NCBI GenBank assembly: GCA_017470145.1
Contig: JAFUFB010000025.1
Span: 62,001-126,000, forward strand
Length of the DNA: 64,000 nt
Direction: 5' to 3'
DNA from: Clostridia bacterium
Lineage (GTDB): Bacteria; Bacillota; Clostridia; Christensenellales; Aristaeellaceae
In this document: positions 33,539 through 42,286 of the stretch, piece after piece
Numbering within the stretch: position 1 is the stretch's first letter
Layout: every line of letters starts with the position of its first letter
Made by a program: the position numbers and the translations under genes
Notes under the pieces: generated by a model
What the model saw: the letters and a program-made list of their open reading frames with translations, nothing else
Databases searched by the model: none
Told to the model about the DNA's origin: nothing

Positions 33539-34789
33539 TTAATCCACCCGGAAAACTGCCGCGTCGTGGGGCGCCAGCTCCGCCTGGAGGGTGATGACTC
33601 CCTGGCATTCCTGACCGGTCCAAACCTCCCGGGCGTTTCTCGGGCCCTCCTGCTCCACGTCTGAAAGGTCAAACTTCAGGGCGCGGGTTTCCTCGGTCAG
33701 GTTAAACAGGGCCACATAGAATCCCTGGCCATCCTTCCGGGGGGCGACCCAGATGCATTCTTCCTGGCTGGTGCGCACAGGGTGTCCTGCCCAGCTTTCC
33801 TTCTCGATTTCCAGCAAGGCACCGTTGGTCAGCAGCTTCAGAGTGAAATCATCGTTCTTGGTCATTTCTCCACCGATCATCAGCGGCGCCCGCATCATGC
33901 ACCACAGGGACATCATGGTCCGCTGCTCCGCCTGGGTAAAGCCGGTCCAGCTCTCCGGATCCTCGCATTGCCGCAGGGCGCCCACGGGCAGCATATCCGC
34001 ATCCGGCCAATGGCCGGGGCCGGCGTGAATGCACCATTTTTCCGCCCGCTCGAACATGGCCCGCAGCTGCTTCCAGTCATCCCAGAAGTCATCCGTGATC
34101 CGCCACATATTGGCCCAGGTTTTCAGATGCTCCGCCTTTTCCAGGGGCGCGGGGCCGGGGCTGAGACTCAGCACCATGTCCCGGCCGGAATGATCCCGGC
34201 CCAGGGAGATCAGCTCGATTTCCCGCTGGCAATGGGGATATTCCCGGGCGATGTCGTCGCACTTGATGAAATCAACCCCCCAGCTGGCATAGAGCCGGAA
34301 GATGCTGTCATAATAATCCTGGGCGCCGGGCAGGTCGCACTTCAGACCGTACATGTCCGGATTCCAGAAGCAGATGGAGTTCGGATTCGCCACCTCGTGG
34401 CAAAAGGCGCTGCTGCCTTCGATGGGCAGATGGCGGCGGGCCGCCTCCCGGGGCATGCCCCGCATAATATGGATGCCGAATTTCAGGCCCATGCGGTGAA
34501 TCTCCTCGGCCAAGGGGGCAAAGCCTTTGCCGCCCGCGGCGCTGGGGAAGCGATTCTTCGCCGGGATCAGTCGGCCGAATTCATCCATGCAGAGATCTGA
34601 AAAGGGAATGTAATCATGGTTGATGGCGGCGGGGGAGGACCATTGGATATCCACCACCACATATTCCCAGCCATAGGGCTTCAGATGCTCCGCCATATAG
34701 CGGGCATTCTGCAGCACCTGCTCCTCCGTGACGGCCGCGCCGTAACAATCCCAGCTGTTCCATCCCATCGGGGGTGTTTTTGCAATCAT
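33539..34789 (-). CDS. Alpha-galactosidase (GH27)
   Basis: 416 residues, no signal peptide, so cytoplasmic. Removes terminal alpha-1,6-galactose from raffinose-type sugars or galactomannan fragments. N terminus TPPMGWNSWDCYG is the GH27 signature. The nucleophile Asp is in DFIKCDD near residue 173, and an acid/base region lies near WRITDDFWDDW. The C-terminal beta domain is short. A monocistronic gene with its own terminator; AGGAGAAAGG lies before the ATG. No transporter or regulator is adjacent. Confidence 0.95.
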   Translation of the reverse strand: MIAKTPPMGWNSWDCYGAAVTEEQVLQNARYMAEHLKPYGWEYVVVDIQWSSPAAINHDYIPFSDLCMDEFGRLIPAKNRFPSAAGGKGFAPLAEEIHRMGLKFGIHIMRGMPREAARRHLPIEGSSAFCHEVANPNSICFWNPDMYGLKCDLPGAQDYYDSIFRLYASWGVDFIKCDDIAREYPHCQREIELISLGRDHSGRDMVLSLSPGPAPLEKAEHLKTWANMWRITDDFWDDWKQLRAMFERAEKWCIHAGPGHWPDADMLPVGALRQCEDPESWTGFTQAEQRTMMSLWCMMRAPLMIGGEMTKNDDFTLKLLTNGALLEIEKESWAGHPVRTSQEECIWVAPRKDGQGFYVALFNLTEETRALKFDLSDVEQEGPRNAREVWTGQECQGVITLQAELAPHDAAVFRVD

Positions 34790-34901
34790 ATTTGTTTTCC
34801 TTTCTCCTGCTATTTTCTATTCATCGGGAACGAGCTTTCTTCATCAAGAGCCATGATACCTGATCAAGGGACAGATTTCAAGGATAAAACGAAAAAATCC
34901 C

Positions 34902-34930
34902 TTGACAGAAAGGGCATTTCATGATATCTT
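34902..34930 (+). promoter_or_regulatory. Promoter for rplU-prp-rpmA
   Basis: TTGACA, a 17-base spacer and TATCTT. Confidence 0.8.
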
Positions 34931-34936
34931 TTGCCG

Positions 34937-35022
34937 GTGAGCCGCTCGGGAGAGGTCTTTTTAATGCGCCTTGCGCGCAACCTCAAGGTTCCCGGCGAGT
35001 ATTTATGAGGAGGCGCTGAGCT
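34937..35022 (+). ncRNA. L21-type ribosomal protein leader
   Basis: The 5' leader folds as nested stems: CTCGGGA with TCCCGGCGAG (one bulge), GAGGT with ACCTC, and an inner GCGC-CTTGC-GCGC, ending at the AGGAGG of rplU. L21 leaders are known autoregulatory elements of Firmicutes rplU operons. The assignment here rests on position and fold, not a model search. Confidence 0.65.
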
Positions 35023-35331
35023 ATGTATGCGATTATCGCGGCAGGCGGCCGGCAGTATCGGGTTTCCCAGGGTGATGTTATCTATATCGACAAGGTGAAT
35101 CAGGAAGCGGATTCCAAGATTTCCTTCGACGTGCTGATGATCGGCGGCGAGGGCGAAATCAAGGTGGGTAATCCTGTGATTGCCGGAGCCAAGGTCGAGG
35201 GCAAGGTCCTGGCCCAGGTCAAGGGCGAGAAGATCCGGGTTTACAAGTACAAGAGCAAGAAGAATTATCATCGGACACAGGGTCATCGTCAGCCCTACAC
35301 CAAGGTGGAAATCACCGCGATCAACGCGTAA
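35023..35331 (+). CDS. rplU: 50S ribosomal protein L21
   Basis: 102 residues, full length. Starts MYAIIAAGGRQYRVSQGD and ends with the conserved KKNYHRTQGHRQPYTKVEI block. Binds 23S rRNA near L20. First gene of the conserved rplU-prp-rpmA operon; its stop overlaps the prp start (TAATG). Confidence 0.98.
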   Translation: MYAIIAAGGRQYRVSQGDVIYIDKVNQEADSKISFDVLMIGGEGEIKVGNPVIAGAKVEGKVLAQVKGEKIRVYKYKSKKNYHRTQGHRQPYTKVEITAINA

Positions 35332-35669
35332 TGATCTCCGCCATCCTGTATCGGAAGGGTGAAAGATACGCAGGTTTTCGGGCCTCAGGACACAGCGGAT
35401 ACGCGGAGGCCGGAAGCGACATTGTTTGCGCCGGGGTTTCGGCCCTGAGCATTACCTGCGTCAACGCCATGGAGAGCTTATTAGGGGTTTCGGTCCTCCC
35501 CGAGGTGGAGGAAGAAACCGGGCTGCTGGCCTTCGAGCTCCCACCCCAGGAAGGGGAAAGGGAATTTGGATCCCAGCTGCTGATGGGCGCCCTGGGGCAA
35601 GGGCTTTCCGATTTGCAGGAAGCGTATCCCGAATATGTTACATTCGAAATCAAAGATCGGAGGAAATGA
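35331..35669 (+). CDS. prp: Ribosomal-processing cysteine protease Prp
   Basis: 112 residues. Cleaves the N-terminal extension of L27 before ribosome assembly. The catalytic His and Cys are in [20 protein letters not shown] (residues about 19-38), the hallmark of the family. Lies between rplU and rpmA as in other Firmicutes. Its target extension is visible in the next gene, so enzyme and substrate are both here. Confidence 0.96.
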   Translation: MISAILYRKGERYAGFRASGHSGYAEAGSDIVCAGVSALSITCVNAMESLLGVSVLPEVEEETGLLAFELPPQEGEREFGSQLLMGALGQGLSDLQEAYPEYVTFEIKDRRK

Positions 35670-35671
35670 CC

Positions 35672-35971
35672 ATGTTGAAGATGAATCTGCAGCTGTTCGC
35701 GCATAAAAAGGGAATGGGCTCCACCCGGAACGGCCGGGACAGCGAGTCCAAGCGTCTGGGGCCGAAGCGGGCGGACGGCCAGCTGGCCCTGGCGGGCAAC
35801 ATCCTGGTTCGGCAGCGGGGAACCAAAATTCATCCCGGCCTGAACGTAGGCATCGGCAAGGACGACACCCTCTTCGCCAAGGAGACGGGCATCGTTCGTT
35901 TCGAGCGCCTGGGCCGCGACAAGAAGCAGGTTTCCGTTTATCCGGTGGAGACCGCGGCCGAAGCTCAGTAA
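35672..35971 (+). CDS. rpmA: 50S ribosomal protein L27
   Basis: 99 residues. N terminus [20 protein letters not shown] carries the Firmicutes extension ending in LQLF, which Prp is known to cut before AHKKG so that the mature N terminus reaches the peptidyl transferase centre. The ATG at 35672 is eight bases from CGGAGG; the ATG at 35666 is too close. Last gene of the operon, followed by a terminator. Confidence 0.97.
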   Translation: MLKMNLQLFAHKKGMGSTRNGRDSESKRLGPKRADGQLALAGNILVRQRGTKIHPGLNVGIGKDDTLFAKETGIVRFERLGRDKKQVSVYPVETAAEAQ

Positions 35972-35986
35972 GAGCGAAAAGTCCAT

Positions 35987-36017
35987 GGGCTGTTGCGTCG
36001 CAACAGCCCGTTTTTTT
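35987..36017 (+). terminator. Intrinsic terminator of rplU-prp-rpmA
   Basis: GGGCTGTTGC-GTC-GCAACAGCCC, a 10-bp perfect stem, then GTTTTTTT. Confidence 0.95.
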
Positions 36018-36103
36018 ACAGAAGATGGAAGCCGGCAGGCCAAGCGTATTTCGGGGAGGATGGCCCTGACGCCTGCTGGACAGAAGAAGGGGGTTGCCGA
36101 ACA

Positions 36104-38143
36104 ATGACCAACACCAACGGGAAAAAGACGTTCTACATCACTACGCCGATCTATTATCCCTCCGGGAACATGACCATCGGCCATACCTACACCACTGTGG
36201 CGGCGGACACCATGACCCGTTTCAAGAAGCTGACGGGATACGACGCCTATATGCTGACGGGCACGGACGAGCACGGCCAGAAGATTGAGAAGAAGGCCGC
36301 GGAAGCGGGAATTGCGCCCATTGAGTATGTGGACAAGATCGTGGCGGAAACCAAAGAGCTGTGGAAGCTGATGGATATCCAGTACGACGACTTCATCCGC
36401 ACCTCTGAGGAGCGGCACACGAAGGTGGTGCAGAAGATCTTCCGCCAGTTCTATGACCAGGGGGACATCTACAAGGCGGAATATGAGGGCATGTACTGCA
36501 CCCCCTGCGAGAGCTTCTGGACCCCCACCCAGCTGGTGGAAAAGGACGGGGTCAAGGTCTGCCCGGACTGCGGCCGCCCCTGCCAGCCCATGAAGGAAGA
36601 AAGCTATTTCTTCAAGATGAGCAAATATCAGGATTGGCTGATCGATTACATCGAGACCCATCCGGACTTCATCCAGCCTCCGAAGCGGGCCAACGAGATG
36701 CTGACCAACTTCCTGCGGCCCGGCCTGCAGGATCTGTGCGTCAGCCGCACCAGCGTGAAATGGGGCATCCCGGTGGACTTCGACCCGAAGCACACGGTGT
36801 ATGTCTGGATCGACGCGCTGAGCAATTACATTACGGCCCTGGGCTATGGCACGGATAATGACGAGCTGTACCAGAAGTATTGGCCGGCGGATATCCACCT
36901 GGTGGGGAAGGAGATCGTACGTTTCCACACGATCTACTGGCCCATTATGCTGCATGCCCTGGGGCTGCCCCTGCCCAAGCAGGTCTTTGGCCATGGATGG
37001 CTCCTTTTCGGAGCGGACCGGATGAGCAAATCCAAGGGCAATGTGGTCTATCCCGGCCCCATCGTGGCCCGGTACGGCGTGGACGCCCTGCGGTACTACC
37101 TGATGCGGGAGATGCCCTTCGGATCCGACGGGAACTATACCAACGAATCCTTCCTGACCCGGATGAACGCGGATCTGGCCAATGACCTGGGGAACCTGGT
37201 CAGCCGGACCGTGGCCATGATCGAGAAATATTTCGACGGCATCCTGCCCGCCTGGGACAAGGAGACGGAGGAGCCCGTGGGCGTGGAGCTGCGGGAGCAC
37301 TGCGCCAAGCTGCCGGCCCTGGTGGAGGAGCAGATGGACAAGCTGCAGTTCTCCCAGGCCTTGGCGGAGATCTGGAAAGTGGTGGGCGAGTGCAATAAGT
37401 ACATCGACCAGACCCAGCCCTGGGTGCTGGGGAAGGATCCGGAGAAGAAAGCGCTGCTGGGCAATGTGCTGCTGACCCTGGCGGAATGCGTCCGCTTTGT
37501 GGCGGTGCTGATTCAGCCTGTGATGCCCTCCACCCCGGCACGGATTTTCGAGCAGCTGGGGATTGCGGAGGAGTCGCTCCAGACCTGGGATTCCCTGGGC
37601 TGCTTCGGCGCCCTTCCGGAGGGAATCCATGTCCACAAGGGCGAAGCTCTCTTCCCCCGAATCGATGTAAACAAGGAATTGGAAGCCCTCAGCGGCGGGG
37701 AGAAGGAAGATAAGAAGGCGGCCAAGGCGGAGGAGAAAGCCGCCAAGAAGGAAGCCAAGGCCGCGGAGAAAACCGACAAGAAGGAAGCGAAGCACGAGGA
37801 GCCGGAGTTCCCGGCGGAGATCAATTTCGATACCTTCGCCCAGTGCAAGATGCAGGTGGCCCGGGTGCTGGATTGCTTCAAGGTAGAAAAGAGCAACAAG
37901 TTGCTGCAGTTCCGCCTGAGCTTTGGCCCTGACGGGGAGCGGACTATCCTGAGCGGCATCGCGAAATATTATCAGCCGGAAGAATTGGTGGGCAAGCAGA
38001 TTATTGCCATTACTAACCTGGCCCCCCGGAAGATTGCTGGCATCGAGAGCCAGGGCATGATCCTTTCCGCCCTGGACGACGCGGGGAACCTGCGGCTGTT
38101 GGAGGTGGCCGAGGGCGTGGAAGACGGAGCGATCGTGGGATGA
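36104..38143 (+). CDS. metG: Methionyl-tRNA synthetase with C-terminal tRNA-binding domain
   Basis: 679 residues. Charges initiator and elongator tRNA-Met. The class I HIGH motif is TIGHTY (YYPSGNMTIGH) near residue 24. Zinc-finger Cys residues are in CTPCES and CPDCGRPC (about residues 128-165). KMSKS appears as RMSKSKGN near residue 306. A Lys/Ala/Glu-rich linker (about residues 530-565) joins a C-terminal EMAP-like OB-fold that dimerises and binds tRNA. MTNTNGKKTFYI is the natural start. It overlaps tatD by four bases. Confidence 0.97.
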   Translation: MTNTNGKKTFYITTPIYYPSGNMTIGHTYTTVAADTMTRFKKLTGYDAYMLTGTDEHGQKIEKKAAEAGIAPIEYVDKIVAETKELWKLMDIQYDDFIRTSEERHTKVVQKIFRQFYDQGDIYKAEYEGMYCTPCESFWTPTQLVEKDGVKVCPDCGRPCQPMKEESYFFKMSKYQDWLIDYIETHPDFIQPPKRANEMLTNFLRPGLQDLCVSRTSVKWGIPVDFDPKHTVYVWIDALSNYITALGYGTDNDELYQKYWPADIHLVGKEIVRFHTIYWPIMLHALGLPLPKQVFGHGWLLFGADRMSKSKGNVVYPGPIVARYGVDALRYYLMREMPFGSDGNYTNESFLTRMNADLANDLGNLVSRTVAMIEKYFDGILPAWDKETEEPVGVELREHCAKLPALVEEQMDKLQFSQALAEIWKVVGECNKYIDQTQPWVLGKDPEKKALLGNVLLTLAECVRFVAVLIQPVMPSTPARIFEQLGIAEESLQTWDSLGCFGALPEGIHVHKGEALFPRIDVNKELEALSGGEKEDKKAAKAEEKAAKKEAKAAEKTDKKEAKHEEPEFPAEINFDTFAQCKMQVARVLDCFKVEKSNKLLQFRLSFGPDGERTILSGIAKYYQPEELVGKQIIAITNLAPRKIAGIESQGMILSALDDAGNLRLLEVAEGVEDGAIVG

Positions 38144-38916
38144 GGCAGCTATTTGACAGCCACTGCCACGTGAACGAGGAGCGATTCGACGAGGATCGGG
38201 AGGATGTGCTGGCCCGGATGCGGGAGCACGGCATTACCCGATACGCGGTGATCGGCTCCGACATGGCTACCTCCGCTGCCTGCGTGGCCTATGCCCAGGA
38301 GCACGAGGAGGTGGTCTGCGCCGTAGGCATCCACCCCCACGAAGCCAAAGGCTATCAGGAGGGGGATCTGGACACCCTGGCAGGCTGGATTCGGTCCGGC
38401 CAGGCCCAGGCCATCGGAGAAATCGGGCTGGACTATTACTATGACCTGAGCCCCCGGGAAACCCAGCAGCAGGTCTGCCGGATGCAGATGGAACTGGCCT
38501 ATGAACTGGGAACCAGCGTAGCCTTCCATGTGCGGGACGCTCATGGGGACATGCTGGAAATCATGAAGAGCATGAAGGGGCATTTGACCCCGGGCATTCT
38601 GCACTGCTTCAGCGGCAGCAGCGAAATCGCGAAGGAATATCTGAAGTTAGGGTATCATATTTCCTTCGCCGGGCCGGTGACCTTCAAGAAGGCGCCCAAG
38701 CTGCGGGAGGCGGCCCTGATCGTTCCCCGGGACCGGCTGCTCATCGAGACGGACAGCCCCTATCTGGCGCCGGAACCGGTGCGGGGCAGACGGAATGAGC
38801 CGGCGAATGTCCGCTTTGTGGCGGAAAAGCTGGCGGAGATCCGCGGGGAGGATCCGGAGGAGCTGGCCGCCTACACCTACGAGAACGCGGAACGAATCTA
38901 TGGATTGAGAGCATAA
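38140..38916 (+). CDS. tatD: TatD-family metal-dependent DNase
   Basis: 258 residues of the TatD/YcfH hydrolase family. Metal ligands are in FDSHCHVNE at the N terminus, GEIGLDYYYD near residue 91, FHVRDAH near residue 129, LHCFSGS near residue 152 and ETDSPYLAPEP near residue 205. Members show 3'-5' exonuclease activity. The metG-tatD pairing with an ATGA overlap is common in Firmicutes. Confidence 0.95.
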   Translation: MRQLFDSHCHVNEERFDEDREDVLARMREHGITRYAVIGSDMATSAACVAYAQEHEEVVCAVGIHPHEAKGYQEGDLDTLAGWIRSGQAQAIGEIGLDYYYDLSPRETQQQVCRMQMELAYELGTSVAFHVRDAHGDMLEIMKSMKGHLTPGILHCFSGSSEIAKEYLKLGYHISFAGPVTFKKAPKLREAALIVPRDRLLIETDSPYLAPEPVRGRRNEPANVRFVAEKLAEIRGEDPEELAAYTYENAERIYGLRA

Positions 38917-38921
38917 AGAAG

Positions 38922-38957
38922 GAGCCGCCTGAGGAGTCTCAGGTGGCTTTCTTTAGG
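38922..38957 (+). terminator. Intrinsic terminator of metG-tatD
   Basis: AGCCGCCTGAG-GAGT-CTCAGGTGGCT (one wobble pair), then TTCTTT. Confidence 0.88.
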
Positions 38958-38968
38958 ACATTTTTCGG

Positions 38969-39064
38969 AGACACTGATGAAAAACACCCCGCGGAGCGGG
39001 AGGGCGAGAAAGAATCAGAGAAGCAGGCAGAATGCCTTCTTGCTGATTTGAGCAAATCAGTTTT
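38969..39064. repeat. Dispersed intergenic repeat, copy B
   Basis: CACTGATGAAAAA, CACCCCGCGGAGCGGGAGGGCGAGAAA, a variable middle with GCAGAATGCCTT, and GCTGATTTGAGCAAATCAG at the end. Same block order as the copies at 1.6, 46.4 and 49.9 kb. The right end reaches into the last codons of the convergent minus-strand gene. Confidence 0.72.
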
Positions 39065-39758
39065 CCCGCAACGCTTCCCGGGCCTGGCCTTCCGTCATCC
39101 CTGGGAAAACCCGCGGGTCGTAGAGCAGATTCAGCATTCGCCAATCCAGATCGCTGAGGGCTTGGGTGGTGGTGGGAGCCTGATACAGAATGCTATCCTC
39201 GTAAACTTCGTGATCTCCGGGCAAGCCCAGGGCGCCCACCAGTTCCTCGAGAATCAGGTGGTTCCGCTCCTCCTGGGTGGTGATATCGGAGGCAATGCCG
39301 ACGCGGGCGGAGACGATGCGCCACTGGGGATGTTCATACGTGAAGAAGCCCCAGTTATCCTCCACATAATCCGTCAGATAATATCCCATGGAATAGAGGG
39401 GGATGAACCACAAGCGAATATTGGCCTGGGTATCAATCTTGACCCGATGGATGGGCGGTAGATGGGGCACGTTTTGCTGCAGCTGCTGGATGAATTCATC
39501 CACTACCGCCCGATCCTCCGGGGTAGGCGCGCCGCCCAGCCAAAGGGTGATCTCCTGGGCCCATCGAGTCAGACGGAAATTATCTTCATCGCCATATTCC
39601 GGATGAAAGGCGCAGTAAGAAAAGATAGACAGGGCCTCCTGGCTGGCGTCCGCCTCGGAGGAGGGACGCCAGGTTTTCGCCAGGGCGGGAGAAGATAAAG
39701 GAAAAAGCAGCCAAAGAGACAGCAGCAATGCCATCCCCGGTCGCAATAAATGCTTCAA
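39057..39758 (-). CDS. Secreted DUF2927-like protein
   Basis: 233 residues with signal peptide (PGMALLLSLWLLFPLSSPALA, cleavage after ALA). The C-terminal half, with NHLILEELVGALGLPGD, DSILYQ, ALSDLDWRMLNLLYDPRV and FPGMT, resembles DUF2927, a family of secreted proteins of unknown, possibly zinc-dependent, function. No HExxH is visible. The 3' end coincides with a dispersed repeat, so the final residues may be repeat-derived. Confidence 0.75.
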   Translation of the reverse strand: MKHLLRPGMALLLSLWLLFPLSSPALAKTWRPSSEADASQEALSIFSYCAFHPEYGDEDNFRLTRWAQEITLWLGGAPTPEDRAVVDEFIQQLQQNVPHLPPIHRVKIDTQANIRLWFIPLYSMGYYLTDYVEDNWGFFTYEHPQWRIVSARVGIASDITTQEERNHLILEELVGALGLPGDHEVYEDSILYQAPTTTQALSDLDWRMLNLLYDPRVFPGMTEGQAREALREN

Positions 39759-39854
39759 ACGTCAGCCCTCCTTCCTTTCAGGTGAAAGAATAAAAGGATT
39801 GTACCCAATTCGAGAAAAAACGGCAAGAGGAAAAATCGAAAAAGGAACGGGGCA

Positions 39855-39883
39855 TTGCGTTCCCTCCGGCAGACGGGTATAAT
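39855..39883 (+). promoter_or_regulatory. Promoter for the first cysteine desulfurase
   Basis: TTGCGT, a 17-base spacer and TATAAT. Confidence 0.65.
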
Positions 39884-39961
39884 GACCCGGCGGGGCAAAT
39901 GCCTCGCGATCAAAAAGACAAAAGATGGAATAGCGCAATCGCACTTAAAGGAAACAGCAGC

Positions 39962-41104
39962 ATGATGAATCGAATTTATTTGGACAATGCCTCCACCACG
40001 GCCCTGGCTCCGGCGGTTTTTCAGGAGATGACCCCCTATTTTATGGAATGCTACGGCAATGCCTCCAGCGTGCATGGCACGGGGCGGGAAGCCCACCGGG
40101 CCCTGGACAAAGCGCGGAAAAGGGTGGCCGCGGCGCTGGGGGCCCAGCCCCAGGAGATCTATTTTACTTCCGGGGGGAGCGAAAGCGACAACTGGGCCCT
40201 CAAGGGCGCTGCGTTGGCAAATCAAAACCAGGGAAAGCACATCATTACCAGCGTGATTGAGCACCACGCGGTGCTGAATGCCTGCTACTGGCTGGAGGGG
40301 ATGGGTTTTGAGGTTACGTATCTGCCGGTGGACAGATGGGGGAAAGTGGACCCCGCAGCGGTGGAACAGGCGATTCGACCAGACACGATCCTGATCTCCC
40401 TGATGACGGCCAATAACGAGATCGGCACGCTGCAGCCCATCGCCCGGGTAGGAGAAATCGCCCGGGGGAAGGGAATTCTTTTCCACACGGACGCGGTGCA
40501 GGCAGTGGGGGCGGTGCTCCTGGATGTGCAGGCCCTGGGGGTCGATCTGTTAAGCCTGAGCGCCCATAAATTTCATGGCCCGAAGGGCATTGGCGCGCTG
40601 TATATCCGCCGGGGAGCCAAGGTGCAAAGCCTGATCCATGGCGGCAGCCAGGAGCGAAACCTGAGGGCAGGGACGGAGAACCTACCGGCCATCGTGGGGC
40701 TGGGGAAGGCGATTGAGATGGCCTCCCAGGGGATTCCGGAGCGGACCGCGCGCATTGCCGCTCTCCGGGATCAGTTCATTCTGGGCGTACAACAGGCGAT
40801 TCCAGAGGCCATCCTCAACGGCGATCCGAAGGACCGCCTGCCGGGGAACATTCATTTCACCTTCCCAGGGGTGGACGGCGAAGCATTGTTGCTGCGGATG
40901 GACCTGATGGGCATTGCCTGCTCTGGCGGCAGCGCCTGCACCTCCGGATCCTCAGAGCCCAGCCATGTGCTGGCAGCCCTGGGGCAGGGGCCCCTGCTTT
41001 CCCGGGGAGGATTGCGCATCACCCTCAGCGATCAAAACACGGAGGCAGAGATGCAGGAAGCCTTGCAAGCATTGATTGCCATCGTGAGGGACTTGAAGTC
41101 ATAA
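39962..41104 (+). CDS. Cysteine desulfurase (NifS/IscS family), paralogue 1
   Basis: 380 residues, PLP enzyme that takes sulfur from cysteine for Fe-S cluster or thionucleoside synthesis. YLDNASTTALAP starts the family fold; the PLP Lys is in SAHKFHGPKG near residue 202 and the active Cys is in GGSACTSGSSEPSHVL near residue 325. The start is ATG 39962 or 39965 with AAAGGAAA upstream. It stands alone, with no iscU or thiI beside it. A second, clearly distinct paralogue lies at 49.99 kb. Confidence 0.93.
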   Translation: MMNRIYLDNASTTALAPAVFQEMTPYFMECYGNASSVHGTGREAHRALDKARKRVAAALGAQPQEIYFTSGGSESDNWALKGAALANQNQGKHIITSVIEHHAVLNACYWLEGMGFEVTYLPVDRWGKVDPAAVEQAIRPDTILISLMTANNEIGTLQPIARVGEIARGKGILFHTDAVQAVGAVLLDVQALGVDLLSLSAHKFHGPKGIGALYIRRGAKVQSLIHGGSQERNLRAGTENLPAIVGLGKAIEMASQGIPERTARIAALRDQFILGVQQAIPEAILNGDPKDRLPGNIHFTFPGVDGEALLLRMDLMGIACSGGSACTSGSSEPSHVLAALGQGPLLSRGGLRITLSDQNTEAEMQEALQALIAIVRDLKS

Positions 41105-41128
41105 TATTGTAACAAATTTGTGATCTGC

Positions 41129-41157
41129 TTGACATTCATTATCCGGTTCGGTATCAT
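41129..41157 (+). promoter_or_regulatory. Promoter for the SH3-domain protein
   Basis: TTGACA, a 17-base spacer and TATCAT. Confidence 0.8.
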
Positions 41158-41210
41158 AGAACGCGATAGAAGGGGAAGGAAAAGAGCGTCTGTTTCTTTT
41201 CGCTTTTCTG

Positions 41211-41247
41211 GAAGGAGGAGGGCTGCTATTGGCAGCCTGAATTAGAG
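41211..41247 (+). promoter_or_regulatory. Ribosome binding site separated from the start by a hairpin
   Basis: The strong GAAGGAGG (41211-41218) is 28 bases from the ATG, too far for direct use. GGCTGC-TATTG-GCAGCC (41221-41237) lies exactly between; when folded it leaves about nine bases of effective spacing. A TTG inside the loop would give only a three-codon reading. Confidence 0.55.
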
Positions 41248-42240
41248 ATGAAGAAAAGGATTGTTTCCATTCTGCTGCTGGCGATGATGCTATGCGCCCT
41301 GGCGGCGCCTGCTTTGGCGGCTACCTATGCTACGGTCTTTGGCGGATGGCTGCGGCTGCGGTCCAATCCGAGCTACGACGCTTCGGTGATTACCAGCTAT
41401 AAAAATGGATCCGTAGTGACGGTGCTGAGCCAGGAGAACGGCTGGGCTCGGGTGCTAACCTCGGATTACCGCATTGGATACATGGATGCTCGATATCTGG
41501 CCATCAGCGGGACGCCGGCGGAGACACCGAAGCCCACGGCGCAGCCTGTTATGCGGACCTGGGTGGACGTGAATCGCATCGCCTATGTTACTAGCGCCAA
41601 CGGCAAAGGCGTCCGGATGCGCAGCGCTCCGGTGGTCAACAGCTCCAACGTGCTGGGGCTATATCCCGTCGGGCGGACGGCGATGGAAATTCGCCGCTCC
41701 AGCGATGGATGGTCCTATATCCAGATCGATAAAAAGTACGGATACATGATGTCCCAATACCTGACCACGGGCATGGGGCCGGTGTATCCCCCGGTATATA
41801 CCCCGGTGCCTACGCTGATTCCGCCCACCGGGACGGCGACGCTGATGCCGACCCCAGTGCCCACGGCTACGCCCACGCCGGTGCCCACGGCGACGCCTAC
41901 GCCCGCGCCCACGACCATCGACATTCAATCCGTCCGGCTGGATCCCTATCAGCCCACAGTGGGGGATACGGTCAAGCTGATCGTCACCCCGGCCAACGCG
42001 GAATACACCGCAGTGTGGTACAGCGATGAAAAAAAGCTGCTGTCCACCAACAAGCAATACACGGTGACGGCGGCGGACGCCGGGCATGTGATCAATGTCC
42101 GAGTGACCGGCGCCGGCGCCTCCGCCGGGTTCGTGGCCGACGCGGCTACCGCCGCCGTGAAGGCGGCCAGCGCTGTTTTGCCGCCGGACGTGTCCATGCC
42201 GCTGGAATCCTGGGTGGAGGAACTGGTCACTCTGCCCTGA
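41248..42240 (+). CDS. Secreted SH3-domain protein with Ig-like C terminus
   Basis: 330 residues. Signal peptide (MKKRIVSILLLAMMLCALAAPALA). Two bacterial SH3 (SH3_3-type) domains follow: GGWLRLRSNPSYDASVI near residues 32-85, and GKGVRMRSAPVVNSSNVLG near residues 120-175. Then comes a Pro/Thr repeat linker (TPVPTATPTPVPTATPTPAP) and a C-terminal Ig-like beta domain. Such proteins usually bind cell-wall peptides. No catalytic domain is present, so it is probably a wall-binding adaptor or structural protein. Confidence 0.88.
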   Translation: MKKRIVSILLLAMMLCALAAPALAATYATVFGGWLRLRSNPSYDASVITSYKNGSVVTVLSQENGWARVLTSDYRIGYMDARYLAISGTPAETPKPTAQPVMRTWVDVNRIAYVTSANGKGVRMRSAPVVNSSNVLGLYPVGRTAMEIRRSSDGWSYIQIDKKYGYMMSQYLTTGMGPVYPPVYTPVPTLIPPTGTATLMPTPVPTATPTPVPTATPTPAPTTIDIQSVRLDPYQPTVGDTVKLIVTPANAEYTAVWYSDEKKLLSTNKQYTVTAADAGHVINVRVTGAGASAGFVADAATAAVKAASAVLPPDVSMPLESWVEELVTLP

Positions 42241-42250
42241 CGCTAAAACG

Positions 42251-42283
42251 AAATCCCCCTCCGAGAAGTCGGAGGGGGGATTT
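42251..42283. terminator. Intrinsic terminator between convergent genes
   Basis: ATCCCCCTCCGA-GAAG-TCGGAGGGGG stem followed by ATTT on plus and preceded by an A-run that serves the minus strand. Confidence 0.8.
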
Positions 42284-42286
42284 ACG

